The notes beneath the pieces were generated by a model. It saw nothing but the letters and a program-made list of their open reading frames with translations. It searched no databases and was not told the origin of the DNA. A DNA stretch of 64,000 nt from Entoloma clypeatum. Lineage: Eukaryota; Basidiomycota; Agaricomycetes; Agaricales; Entolomataceae. The stretch spans positions 3,782,001 to 3,846,000 of the forward strand of contig OY751491.1 in NCBI GenBank assembly GCA_963565915.1, read 5' to 3'. Each line of letters starts with the position of its first letter. The stretch's first letter is position 1. Positions 38,794 through 50,493 of this stretch are shown here, piece after piece. The translations under genes were made by a program, and so were the position numbers.

Positions 38794-41700
38794 TTATCGT
38801 GGGCGGGACGGATTCTGCCGATGGAAATCACGGATCAAATCTTGAGCGTTCTGAACATTAGCTCGAGGTTCCCATGTGTTCTCTTCTGGGCCATATCCTT
38901 CCCACTGGACGAGGTACTGGATCTTTCCGCGGAACTTTCGAGAGTCCAGGATCGTAGACACATGGTACTCTTCTCGTCCTTCGACGATGATCGGATCAGG
39001 GGCTGGTTCCTTTTTCTGGATGGCGTACTTCGGAGTTTCATATGGTGACAACAGGGTCTCGTTGAACACAGGGTGAATCATCTTCCAAGTCTTTGGAAGA
39101 TCAAGAAGGTACGCGCTACCTCCTTTCTTCTCTAGGACTTTGAATGGTCCATGTCGGAGTGCATCGAGTTTCTTTGAGGGTCGATCGGTCCTGATGTTAG
39201 TCCCTTCCAGCCACACCTTGTCTCCGATGCGGTAGTCCCAAGACGGACTTCGCCGTGTGTCAACTGTCTTCTTCATCTGATCTTGTGCTTGTTTCAGGAA
39301 GTCGTTGGCAGCCGGATTGGTATCTTCTAACACGAGTTCTCCCTTCCATGGATGTAAACCGTAGTTGAGGTAGAATGGGGTGTGCTTCGTTGCCTGGTGT
39401 TCTTTGTCATTGTACTGGAACTCTGCGATTGCGATCCATTCCACCCAATCATCCTGTAGATGGTTGACAAAGTTTCGTAAGAACACTTCTGTTTCCTGAT
39501 GCGATTGCTCGGCCTGTCCATCAGTCTGTGGGTGGTATGCGGTGGACAGGTTCCTCTTGATCCCTAACATGCCGCAGAGTATCTCCATGAACTTCGCGGC
39601 GAACTGCGGTCCCCTATCGCTGATGATCTTCTTGGGGATCCCATGAAGCTTCCATATCTGATCCCGATAGATCTTGGCTAATCCTTCAGCTGATAGTTCC
39701 ACGGTTGTCGGAATGAGGTGAAGCATCTTTGAATGTCTATCCGTGATGACCAGAATTGCGTTTTTTCCATCAGATTCTGGTATTGGTCCCACAACGTCGA
39801 TTCCTATGTCTTCCCATGGGTGACTTGGTGCTGCATGGGGATGTAGCGGAGCATGTCGCTTTTGTCGGTTAATCTTGTTGCGTTGACAAGTGTCGCAACC
39901 CTTCACGTACTTCTTCACATCATGCAGTATGGTAGGCCACCAGTAGGTGCGAGTGAGGAGTTCATGTGTCTGGTACTGTCCTGGATGTCCAGCCACTGGT
40001 GCATCGTGTGATTCAAACATCAATTCTTGTCGCAATTGTGGATCTGGCGGGACATAGACTCGTTCGCCTGCATATGTGATGCCGTTTTCCTGTTGATACC
40101 AATGAGGATTCTTCTTTAGACCCTGGGCTACTTCTGTCTCCATGCGGTTTGAACCCTTGATGCGTGCAATCCACGGATTTTCGATGGTCGTGACGTTTCC
40201 AATTTTGATGGAATCAGATGTTTCACCCCCTTCAAAGAACTGTTCCTCCGTGAACATCTCCATTTGTACCACATCTTCTGATTCCAACCGTTTCAAGAAT
40301 AGTCCCTCCTTGAGCATTTGGTCACTGTCCTGTGGTTCGAGTTCCGCTTCATACCAGGGTAAGCGTGACAGGATGTCCGCTTTCGCATTGGTCTTGCCGG
40401 GCACATGCCATAATTCGAAGTCATAGTCTTGTAACTTCATTTTCCAGCGTCGCTGTCGTTGATTCAGGTCCTGAGGGCGACGGAAATATTCCAGGTTCTT
40501 GTGATCGGTCAAGATTTCAAAACGTTCCCTGGCTTCGAGCAGATAGTGTCTCCAATCTTTCAATGCTTCCATGACTGCCAGGAGTTCCTTGTCGTATATC
40601 TCGTAATTCTGTTCGGCCGCGGACATGGTCCGCGACAAGAACACGATGGGGTGCCATTTGTCGTCTTGCTTCTGAGAGAGTACTGCTCCAATTGCATAGC
40701 CCAATGCATCGGTTTCAACCCTGAACTGTCCCTCTGGTTTCGGTAATGCCAAGACCGGTGCCAATGTAATTGCCCATATGAGACCTTCAAAAGCTTGCTG
40801 CTCTGTTGGTCCCCAAGTAAATGCCGTACCGCCTGTGAGCGTGGTGAGAGGTTTTGCGATGTTTGAGTACCCTTCAATAAATCGTCGATAGAAGTTAGCA
40901 AATCCAAGGAACTTCTGAACTTCCTTTTTTGATGTGGGTGCTCGCCAGTTTCGAATTGTATCCACCTTCTCAGTTTCCATCTCAACACGGCCCTCACCAA
41001 CCACATATCCCAATATAGGACATTTCGTTACTTCCCATAAACACTTCTTCTCCTTTAGGAACAAATCATTGTCCGATAGGATCTGTAGGATTTCTTCAGT
41101 GTTTTGCGCGAGTTCTTTCTTGGTTTTACCGATAACCACGATGTCATCCATGTAGATCACGCAGATACATCGGCGGATCTGGTCCCGGAATAGACTAGCC
41201 ATCATTCGAGAGAACGTTCCCGGGGAGTTGCAAAGACCAAAAAACATGACCAATGGTTCGAACAATCCTCGACTGGTGAGGAAGGCAGCTTTCCATTCAT
41301 CGCCCTCCTTAATCCGGACGTTGTTATAACCCCACATGATGTCCATTTTATTGAAGTAGACCGCATCTTTCAGTACGTCCAAGAGATCGGATATTCGTGG
41401 GAGTGGGAACTTGTCTTTGACCGTGAATTTATTGACCATGCGGTAATCTTGTACCAATCGTTTGGAGCCATCCTTCTTGTTGATGAAGAAGCAAGGGGAG
41501 GCATAAGGGGATTTGGACGGGCGGATCTTTCCTGTTGCTAGACCCTCGTCAATGAATGCGTCCAATTCTTCTTGTTCCTTTTGCGTCATAGGATATGTAT
41601 TTCCCCCTAGTTCCTTTGGTGCGTCCGGTGTAAGTTCGATACCATGGTCCCATTCCCTCTCCTTTGGGATCTTGTCAAAGTTCTCTTTCTCGAAAAGATG

Positions 41701-42195
41701 AGCAAATCGTTCAACATATGAGGGTCATTTGGTTGTGGGAGGTGGTGTGGGAGTGACGGCTTCCAAAATAGGGTCTCCAGGCTTCCATTTCTGATCCGAC
41801 TTTTTGGGTGCATCTTTGTCGCGCACCTCAACCATGCGAACCCGGTGTTTGCGACCATTAAGGTTAATCCCAAAATCCGAGTGTTTGGTTCAACATGTTG
41901 TTGGGCACCGGTTAAATGTTACCGCGCCGGTTGTCCAATTGATTGTGGGGTTGTGGTGTACCAACCAGTCATGTCCCAAGAGCATGTCTGTCCTCCCAAT
42001 GTCCAGTACCATTGCTTCCATGGTTTCCTGATGTGCTCCCAAATCCAGCTTGACTTCGGCAAGTTGGCTCGCTTTCTGTTGTCGATTTGGTGATCCATCC
42101 GCATTTAGAATTGCTATGGGTGGTATTCCTCGCGTGGGGAGGTTCTGTTCGCGTACTATTCTGGGATGAATGCATGTGCGTTCACATCCGCTGTC
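38794..42195 (-). pseudogene. Gypsy copy 3 pol with stop codons in the protease part
   Basis: The retropepsin motif DSGCERTC is at about 42195, followed by MLLGHDWLVHHNPTINW. In this frame TGA codons occur at 42223-42225, 41890-41892 and 41725-41727. From 41589 to 38794 the frame is open for 931 codons: reverse transcriptase ([27 protein letters not shown]), RNase H ([23 protein letters not shown]), integrase zinc region ([12 protein letters not shown]...CDTCQRNK), core ([22 protein letters not shown]) and a C-terminal chromodomain ([11 protein letters not shown]...[17 protein letters not shown]). The chromodomain places it with chromoviruses. Stops would block protease-RT translation. Confidence 0.88.
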
Positions 42196-42401
42196 AACCT
42201 CAGGTCGGATAACCTTTGGTCCTCATCGTGTCCTGAGCTGAGCTAACAGCCTGATTTCTTGTCTTTTCGGAGGTTTATCTCCCTTCACAATCTTAGTTGA
42301 CGCAGCGGCTCGCTTGGCAGGGATGACATAGGTTCTATTGTCTGCAGTCATACAAGGCAAGCAAGTCCGTTTAATAGATAAGGGTCGCGACTTAGCATCG
42401 T

Positions 42402-43604
42402 TTAATCAGACCCTTCGGGAAAATCCTTCTCGTCAGCTTCTAAGATTGTGGTTTCATTATTCTCGGCATCTTCCTCGGACACCTTCCTAACCCTTCCGGA
42501 GTTCTTCTTTGGCTTGCGGCAGTTGCGCGCGATATGGCCTTCTTGGTCACAGTTGAAACACTTGCGACCATCTTTCTTCTTTGGAGCGCTACAGTCTTTA
42601 GCCAGATGACCGAAGCGCTGACAGTTGTAGCAACGGGCTACTCCTGCTTTGTCGATCTCCATGGCTTTGCCCTGACCACCATAAGTGGTACCCGATCCGG
42701 TGCGCATGTCGCCGCCACCTCGGATGACCAGTGCGTGTCCTTCCATCTGTCGTCCCTTGTTTCGGATCTCCTTTGCGTAATCGGTGTACATCTTGCCATC
42801 GCTGGCCACTTGTTCAGAGATTCTGCGGTTGACATTCTTCTCTAGGATGTATTTCCCAGTTTCTTTGCCAAGGTTTGACAGTTTCAAGAGTTCTTCAAAT
42901 TCATCCAAGAATTCATCAACAGTGCGTTTCTCTTGTTTCAGGACTTCGAGTCTCGCTTTGGCAGCGACCGACTTGTTGGCGATGGAGAATCGTGTGGCGA
43001 TATCATCGGAAAAACCTAGCCAGGTGATGTTCTCGTTGTCAACGGCAAGAGCGTCTAACTTGTTACTGGCCCAGTGTCTGCCGGACCCTTCCATCATGCG
43101 GGATAATACCGCAAGAATCTTTTGATCGTCTGTGAGGCTCTTTTGGAACCTGATGTATAGTTTGGTGGCTTTCCACCACTCGTCGAAGGTGTATCTGTCC
43201 TTGAACATCCCAGGATCCTTGATGATCTTGGATGTATCCATTGTTTGTACAGCCGGAGCTTCTGCCATGTTTAGAGTCTGCGGAGGAGAAGAGGAGTCGG
43301 GTTGTTGGGATGAAGATGGGGTTCGGGATACAGGTAAGGATTGAAAATGAGTCCCTGTTCTAGGCGTCTGTTCGATATCTGACTGCGCGGAGTCAAAAGT
43401 AAATTCGTCAGGGGACTTGTTGGCGGAATCGGTGGCAAAACGTTCAGAGTATTTCCTCTGTAAATCTCTAAGAAATCTCTGTTCCTGCGCGTCTGTTGGT
43501 CTCGAGAAGGGGTCAAGTCTCTCGTTTCGTGCCCAGCGGTTGTACTCGGTCTGTTGTTCTTCGGTGGTGAAGTGGGCGTAGATCTGCTGCTTCGAGTAAG
43601 ACAT
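42402..43604 (-). CDS. Gypsy copy 3 gag
   Basis: An intact 400-codon frame, MSYSKQQIYAHF to PEGSD. A polar N-terminal region with Ser/Pro-rich linker (about 60-110) is followed by the capsid core (TFDEWWKATKLYIRFQ, FSDDIATRFSIANKSV, VDEFLDEFEELLKLSNL) and two CCHC zinc knuckles (CYNCQRFGHLAKDC, CFNCDQEGHIARNC) about residues 330-365, then an acidic tail. It assembles the particle and binds RNA through the knuckles. The frame stops before pol. Confidence 0.92.
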   Translation of the reverse strand: MSYSKQQIYAHFTTEEQQTEYNRWARNERLDPFSRPTDAQEQRFLRDLQRKYSERFATDSANKSPDEFTFDSAQSDIEQTPRTGTHFQSLPVSRTPSSSQQPDSSSPPQTLNMAEAPAVQTMDTSKIIKDPGMFKDRYTFDEWWKATKLYIRFQKSLTDDQKILAVLSRMMEGSGRHWASNKLDALAVDNENITWLGFSDDIATRFSIANKSVAAKARLEVLKQEKRTVDEFLDEFEELLKLSNLGKETGKYILEKNVNRRISEQVASDGKMYTDYAKEIRNKGRQMEGHALVIRGGGDMRTGSGTTYGGQGKAMEIDKAGVARCYNCQRFGHLAKDCSAPKKKDGRKCFNCDQEGHIARNCRKPKKNSGRVRKVSEEDAENNETTILEADEKDFPEGSD

Positions 43605-45157
43605 GATGATGTGGCTCTGGGACGTCTCGATGTGAGCGTCCTAATCAATCTTCTGATAACGGTTGTCTGGACACCGATAAACTCTCTGATCTCTGTGATC
43701 CGACCTGTCTGAGGTCCTTGAACGCGAAAACTTTTGAGTTCGTTCTGTCGGGCGTTGTAACGCGCTGAGAAGCGAGTTTGTGACAAGCGCCGAAAAATGC
43801 GAGAGACTCTGGTCAGAGCTCTACAAACACCTCAAACACCCAACAACACTCTCAACAATTAGTTCAAGGGTGGCGAGAACTTAACCACTTATTTCGTAAG
43901 TAGTTAGACTCATTTGTCTGTTGTAGAAAGTCGTCGCGAGGTCGCGCGTCGACAATCAAGGGTTTTGATCAAATAAAATAATAATATGAGATCGAGTTTC
44001 CTCAGGGTTCACTGAGACTCCCTTTGGATGAGACTTAGAAAATCTAACCACTCAATCAATCACTGAGAGAGAGAGAGGGATTGGATCTGGCTGGGGGGCC
44101 TTTCTAATCTACAGTACATGGCAGGAAACTACAGTTTTTATACATGACAAGAGATGAAATATATATATAAGGTTTATCACAAGATATGTCCATAACAAAT
44201 CGGTTTCCAGGGTATCTGTTATTTGGGCATGGTCCAAATATTCACAGGGGTCCTTTAAACATATTTCCGAGGTGTCGAGAGGGCAACCGGCCCTGGCGGA
44301 GTGGAGCGACAAGAACGCGTCGTTTCGCGAGCATTCTAGAACACCGCATCAATATTGATGTTGTCGATCGATCGATCAAGTTCCCGGTTGTCATCGATCA
44401 AGGGTCTGAAGCGTCACGGACCGGGAACCCGTTTCCAGGGTTCGGTCTATTTCTGGCAAGCCACATGCTCGGCATCACGGCATCTGTGATCGTGGTGATG
44501 CGTGGGTGTAGCTCTGCACGCGTTTGAGAACACAAGTCCCCGAGGCCCTCGATAAGTCCATATATAGCAATAGTCAGTGTATGGGGTGATGGGTCATAGA
44601 ATATGTTAATATTGGTCCCCTCAATGGTCTTATCCATTGATAAATAGAATGGTGGTGTCAAGTCTATGGTCAAGCCTTCAGGGAGACTGTTCCCATGATC
44701 ATGAGCAAAGGGGGTCCAGTGGTATTTAGGCACTCATAGGTAGCCATTAGTACCAACAGTTCCAATAGAATATAGTGTAAATGGGCCAACATTAGATTCT
44801 TTATATTGACAAAACCATGAGAAAAGTGCCATTTCGAGCACAGCCGCTCAACGGTCATATCAGCGCGATCTGGTGTTGCCGAGCAAGATGGATGCTCTCT
44901 GCTATCTCGCCATGGGGGCGATGCTCATCGTTGTCTAGTTCTTCGTCAAGCACCTGCTGTAGGATGCGACGGATCTCCGATTCGATGTACTGCTGGATGA
45001 GTGTAAAATCGATACTGGCTCGAGGACTTAGCTCCTCCTGTTGGGCTTCTGGCGTGCTGAATGGGTTACTGGTGAAGTCTTCAAAGAAGCGCGACGTCTT
45101 GACTCGTCTGGTAGTTGCTCTCTTCGCTCTGGGCGAACCTAACGAGATTTAGCAACT
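43605..45157 (-). other. Unusually long 5' leader of gypsy copy 3 with coding-like segments
   Basis: 1553 bp lie between the 5' LTR and gag. On the minus strand a 95-codon open segment without Met next to the LTR (45136-44853) includes FFEDFTSNPFSTPEAQQEEL and IRRILQQVLDEELDNDEHRP. A second frame at 44733-44398 reads PKYHWTPFAHDHGNSLPEG onward. Neither resembles gag or pol. It may be captured host sequence or an older insertion. Confidence 0.45.
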
Positions 45158-45545
45158 TGTTATGCTTAACAAACCGTTCCAAGGTTCGGGCAGAGTATGC
45201 AGGAAGTGGAAAGGCGAAGAGCAAAGTGATTGCTAAATCTAAGGAATGTAGCTATGGTACATGGGGTTTATATAGTACTGGCTACGAGCGGTAGCGAGTG
45301 AGTCAGTAGCTGCGGAAGGCAGTGCGGATGAGTCAGTAACTGCGGAAAGGCAGTGCGAAGTGAGTCAGACAACTGCGGACTGAGTAATCCCTACTGCGGA
45401 GTGCGAGTCAGCGCGGGAGCGAAGTATACTAAAGGAGAATGGTAGAGTAAAGGTAAATGAATAAGCGGTCCGATGAGTCAAAGAAATAACGAAGGTACAA
45501 TGCAAGGGAAAAGTGCGTAACATACAAACCGGTAAGTCCGTAACA
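45158..45545 (-). repeat. 5' LTR of gypsy copy 3
   Basis: 388 bp. Contains the extra CTGAGTAATCCCTACTGCGGA relative to the other LTR. Followed by GAAGT. Confidence 0.93.
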
Positions 45546-48500
45546 GAAGTGTGCATTGCAGTGTGGTCGCGATTGGACGGTCCCATGGCAGGAGTTTACG
45601 GGGAAACCTGTTTGAACCAATGTATGGAATCAGAAGATTGGCCAACGTACCGAGAGCTAGTCAGTGAAATCACAACGAGGTTTCGCCCCACCACTGAGAT
45701 CGAATGGGCCCGATCCAAAATCAAGAGCTTTAAGCAAGGTTCAATGAAGACCGATGATTGGATTATGCAATTCGGGACCCTGGTGATCAAGGGCAAGATT
45801 GAGGAAAGGCACGGTGTAACCCTTTTGGAAAGGAACGCCAAGGAATCTATCATGCAACAACTCTTCCAGCAAGGCAGGAGAAAGTCCACGGTGCAGGGCA
45901 CCTGTGAAGAAATTTTGGCAATCGGCAGAGCGGAAGAGACCTTTGCAGCAAGACCAGGCATGAGGACTGGCAATAACTTTGGACAACAACGTAACACATG
46001 GGGCAATCGGCCCGCATATGGACAACAGCAGCAACAGAGGCCCTTTGGGCAACAACAGAATGGGGGGTACCGCCCTCAACAACAAAACGGTCAACAACAA
46101 CAACAGCAGCAACCACAACGGGATCCAAATGCAATGGACGTCGATAGGAACCAGAGACGCGCTCCTGGTAATTGTTATAACTGCGGCGGACAGGGGCATT
46201 TTGCCCGAGATTGCAGACAGCCGCAGCGCAGGGTACAAGCAGCAATGATCGAACAGATTGACGAACAAGAGGAGGAGGAAATTTTGAGACAGATCAACGC
46301 AAGGCGTCAAGCGCGCCAAGCTAATAATGGACGGCAGGGCCAACCGGCTCAGAACAATGGACAGGCTGCAGCGCAGCAGGATTTTGTAAACGTAAACCAG
46401 TAATTCCCCCGCTGGCTCTGACAAATCGATATGAACAATTGCCTATAGACTCTTACATACATAAAGACACTGTAAATTCTTGGTTTCAAAAGCTTACGGA
46501 CGCAGCAGTTACATACAATAAAATACTATTGGACAAACCCAAAAAGGTAAAAACCCAAAAAAATAGCACAGATGGATCGGACTTAGATACGCTTGTAAAC
46601 TATATCATTGGAGAGCCCTCGGCAACGAGGCTTGGTTTGTCCCCTACGGATGAATGCTTAATTCCCTGTTGCAATGAATCAGATAACTTAACTAGGCAAA
46701 CGGACTCTATGGGGGAACCATCTTTTATTCGATCCGCTTCTTTGGAAAAGGAGCTTATGATGAAAATCATGCTGGAAATGTTGCAGGACAAACGCACATT
46801 TGATGTTGAAGCATTATTAGACTCAGGGGCGACAGGGATGTTCGTAGATCTGGACTTCGCCAAAGGGAACAACATTAAATTAAGGGAACTACCTTTCCCC
46901 ATTCGGGTCTACAACGTTGATGGCACACTTAACCAAGGAGGTTCGATCATGCATGAAGCAGTCATGGCTATGCGGTATAAAGGACATGTGGAGATAGCAG
47001 TGTTTGAAGCATGCAATCTAGGAAAAGCTACAATTATCGTTGGACATACTTGGCTGAAACATCATAATCCAGAAATCGATTGGGAAAAAGCGGAAATTAA
47101 ATTATCAAGATGTCCAGAAGAATGTGGCATGTGTCGAACACGTTACTTAAATAAAACTGCAAGGACCAGATGGGGTGGAAGGATGGAAGAAGTAGTAGAA
47201 GGAAATGAGGAAGAAGTGAAGGAGGAAGTAATCCACATGCTCAGGGCAGCTAAGGGAGAACCCTCAGATGAAGTACCAGTGGAACAGGTTGTCCCCCAGA
47301 AATATCACAAATATCTATCAGTCTTTGAAAAGAAAGCATCAGAGAGATTACCAGTCAGGAAACCATGGGATCACGCTATAGACTTAAAACCAGATTTCGC
47401 ACCAAAAAAGGCCAAAGTCTATCTCCTGTCACCGGATGAAAGGAAAGAAGTATCCGAATTTGTAAACGATCAATTACGCAAAGGATATATTCGACCTACC
47501 AAGTCACCACAAACTTCGCCAGTATTCTTTATACCCAAAAAAGATGGAAAGAAACGAATGGTACAGGATTACCGACATATTAACAGCTGGACCGTTCGCA
47601 ATAATTATCCACTCCCATTGATTCCAGAATTGATTGATAAATTAAAGGGAAAGAAAAAGTTTACCAAAATGGACCTCAGATGGGGGTATAACAATGTACG
47701 CATCAAAGAAGGAGACGAGTGGAAAGCGGCATTTACAACCCCAGATGGAGCCTTCGAACCAACAGTTATGTTCTTCGGATTAAATAATTCCCCAAGCACG
47801 TTTCAAACCATGATGAACAACATATTTAGAGACTTGATTGATCAAGGAGATGTAGTTATCTATATTGACGATATATTGGTAGCAACTGAAGGAGAAAAAG
47901 GACACAGTGAAATCGTGGAGGAAATTCTAAAAAGATTACGGGAAAACAACTTATTCTTAAAACCAGGAAAATGTTTCTTTGACAGAGACGAAATAGAGTT
48001 CTTAGGGTTAATTATTGGGAAAGACGGAATTCGAATGGATCCATCAAAAGTAGACGCCATCAAACAATGGCTGAGACCAACAAAAGTCAAAGAAGTCCAG
48101 TCGTTTCTAGGATTGGCCAATTTCTATCGAAGATTTGTCAAAGACTTCTCTAAAGTGGCAGGGCCATTACATAAATTAACAAGGAAGGAAACAATCTGGA
48201 ATTGGAAAGAGGAACAGGAGGAAGCGTTTGATATGCTAAAAAAATTATTTACGAAAGCACCTATATTAGTATCTCCCGATCTGGATCGGAAGTTGAGAGT
48301 AGAATCAGACACATCGGACTTTGCTACAGGAGCAATTCTATCTATGGAATGCGAGGATGAAAAATGGAGGCCATGTGCCTTTCTATCTAAAGGATTGAAT
48401 GACATGGAACAAAATTATGATGTACACGATAAAGAGATGCTGGGCATAATTCAAGCGCTGGAAGCATGGAGACACCACCTTGAAGGAGCCAAACATGAGG

Positions 48501-50108
48501 TCGAGATCTGGACCGATCATAAAAACCTCGAGTACTTCATGAAGGGACGAAAGCTTAATCGCCGACAAGCACGCTGGGCGTTGTATCTAACATGTTTCAA
48601 TTTCAAATTAATACACAAGGCTGGCACCTCAATGGGAAAGGCGGATGCTCTTTCGAGAAGGGTTGATCATAGAAAGGGGGTGGAAAATGACAACGAAGAC
48701 GTAACATTATTAAAACCCGAATACTTCCACTTGCGAGCAATGGATCGAGGTCACATACTTATTGATGGACAAGAAAGTAAACTATTGAAACGCATCAGGG
48801 TTGCCAAGGAGTTTGATGAACAAGTGTTGAAAGCAGTGGAAGAGTTAAAAAAGACAAATACCAAAACATTGCGCGCAGATGAATGGCACGAAGAGCAGGG
48901 ACTCTGGTTACATAGAGGAAAGGTTTATGTTCCAAAAAGTCAGGAACTCAGGGAGGAAATAATTAAATTACACCACGACAACCCAGTTGCAGGACACCCA
49001 GGGCAGTGGAAGACCCTGGAACTAGTTACACATAATTATTGGTGGCCTGGTATTACAAATATGGTCAAAGCATACGTCGAGGGCTGCGACAGATGTCAAC
49101 AATCAAACAATGTGCCTCAACCGCTAGCCGGTAAATTAAAAGCAAACACGGAACATGCAGGACCATGGAAACATGTTACAGAAGATTTTATCGTAGGACT
49201 CCCAGAAGCTCAGGGGTACAACACAGTATTAGTCATGGCTTGCAGATCGACAAAGCAATCACACTTTATCAAAACACACGATGAAGTCTCAGCAGAAGGA
49301 TTAGCTAAACTATATCAGGACGAAGTCTGGAAACTTCATGGACTGCCAGAATCGTTAACATCAGACCGAGGACCACAATTTGCGGCAATATTTATGAAGG
49401 AACTAAATAAAATATTGGGGATCACAACTAAATTATCAATGGCATACCATCCGCAAACAGACGGACAGACAGAACACATCAACCAGGAGTTGGAGCAATA
49501 TCTAAGATCATTTATTTCCCATCGGCAAACAGATTGGCCCGAATGGATGGCAACCACAGAGTTTGTCTATAATAATAAAATTCACATGGCAACTCAGTTT
49601 TCACCATTCTATGTAAATTATAGGTTTAACCCTAGGATGGGTGTAGAACCTCGGAGGGCAGAAAAGTCAGAACCGGCAAAAGAATTTGCGGAACAAATGA
49701 AGAAGATTCATGAGGAGGCAGAAGCAGCGCTAGTAAAAGCACGAGAAGAGATGGAACGGTATGCGAACCTGAAACGGGGTGATGCACCAGTTTACAAAGT
49801 TGGCGACAAAGTTTGGTTATCGACTAAAGACCTAAAGTTGAACCGACCCTTAAAGAAACTTGCCGAACGATGGATTGGACCCTATACCATAACCCAAATC
49901 ATTTCGTCACACGCTGTAGAACTTAAATTACCAAAAACTTGGAAAATCCACCTGGTCATCAATGTATTATGGGTCCGATTATTTAAAGAACCACTATTTA
50001 TATCACAAAGGGTGCAGGCACCAAACCCGACAGTTATCAATGGCGAAGAGGAGTATGATGTCGCTAAAGTTATTGACTCAAGGTTGAAGAGAGGGAAGCT
50101 GGAATATT

Positions 50109-50417
50109 TGTTGAAGTTCCACCTGGGCGCTAGCCACAGATGTACTGAGCAACACAGCTACAGTGGAAGTACTCTACTCTACCGTTCTAGTCACTTACTT
50201 GGTTGGGAAGGGTGAGGCTGGTGAGAGCGGTTGAGGCTGGTAAGAGCGATGGAGCTGGTTAAGAGTCAAGAGACAACTTGTTGGTATTGACAGTTTCCTG
50301 GTCTTATATATTGTACTACTGTTTGTACCAACCAAACAAGTATGTAATGAAGATATGTAAAGGTCATGTGATGTAATCTAATCTAATCTAATCTACGTGA
50401 TGGGAAAAGTTTCAACA
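50109..50417 (-). repeat. 3' LTR of copia copy 2
   Basis: 309 bp, TGTTGAAG to TTTCAACA, followed by the C-run that is the polypurine tract on the other strand (50418-50424). Confidence 0.95.
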
Positions 50418-50493
50418 CCCCCCCATATTTAGTACATACTTCTAAATACATCTTACTTTTTCCCACATATATATATAGGTACTTTTGTTTCGC

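Larger units (their letters stand above)
37889..45545 (-). mobile_element. Gypsy copy 3: complete Ty3/gypsy element of a different family, inserted in gag of copy 2
   Basis: LTRs at 37889-38255 (367 bp) and 45158-45545 (388 bp; one 21-bp indel, four substitutions seen), flanked by GAAGT at 37884-37888 and 45546-45550. It holds gag, pol, a small downstream ORF and a long 5' leader, all on the minus strand. Confidence 0.95.
37644..46403 (+). pseudogene. Gypsy copy 2 gag, split by gypsy copy 3
   Basis: Two parts, 37644-37888 and 45551-46403, join in frame when the 7.66-kb insertion is ignored. The first has MAEGTNAQFDEEF, a Pro-rich stretch and SKYNGSKATFTVWWTKM. The second has the capsid core (EDWPTYRELVSEITTRFRP, WIMQFGTLVIKG), a Gln/Asn-rich tract near 46010-46130 and one CCHC zinc knuckle CYNCGGQGHFARDC near 46170-46215. 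Gag packages the RNA. Apart from the insertion the frame is clean. The pol frame overlaps its last 79 nt in the -1 frame, so a programmed -1 shift would be needed for a fusion. Confidence 0.9.

Noticed and set aside
45741..46424. Long minus-strand Leu-rich frame
   Set aside because: Antisense of the Gln-rich part of gypsy copy 2 gag.
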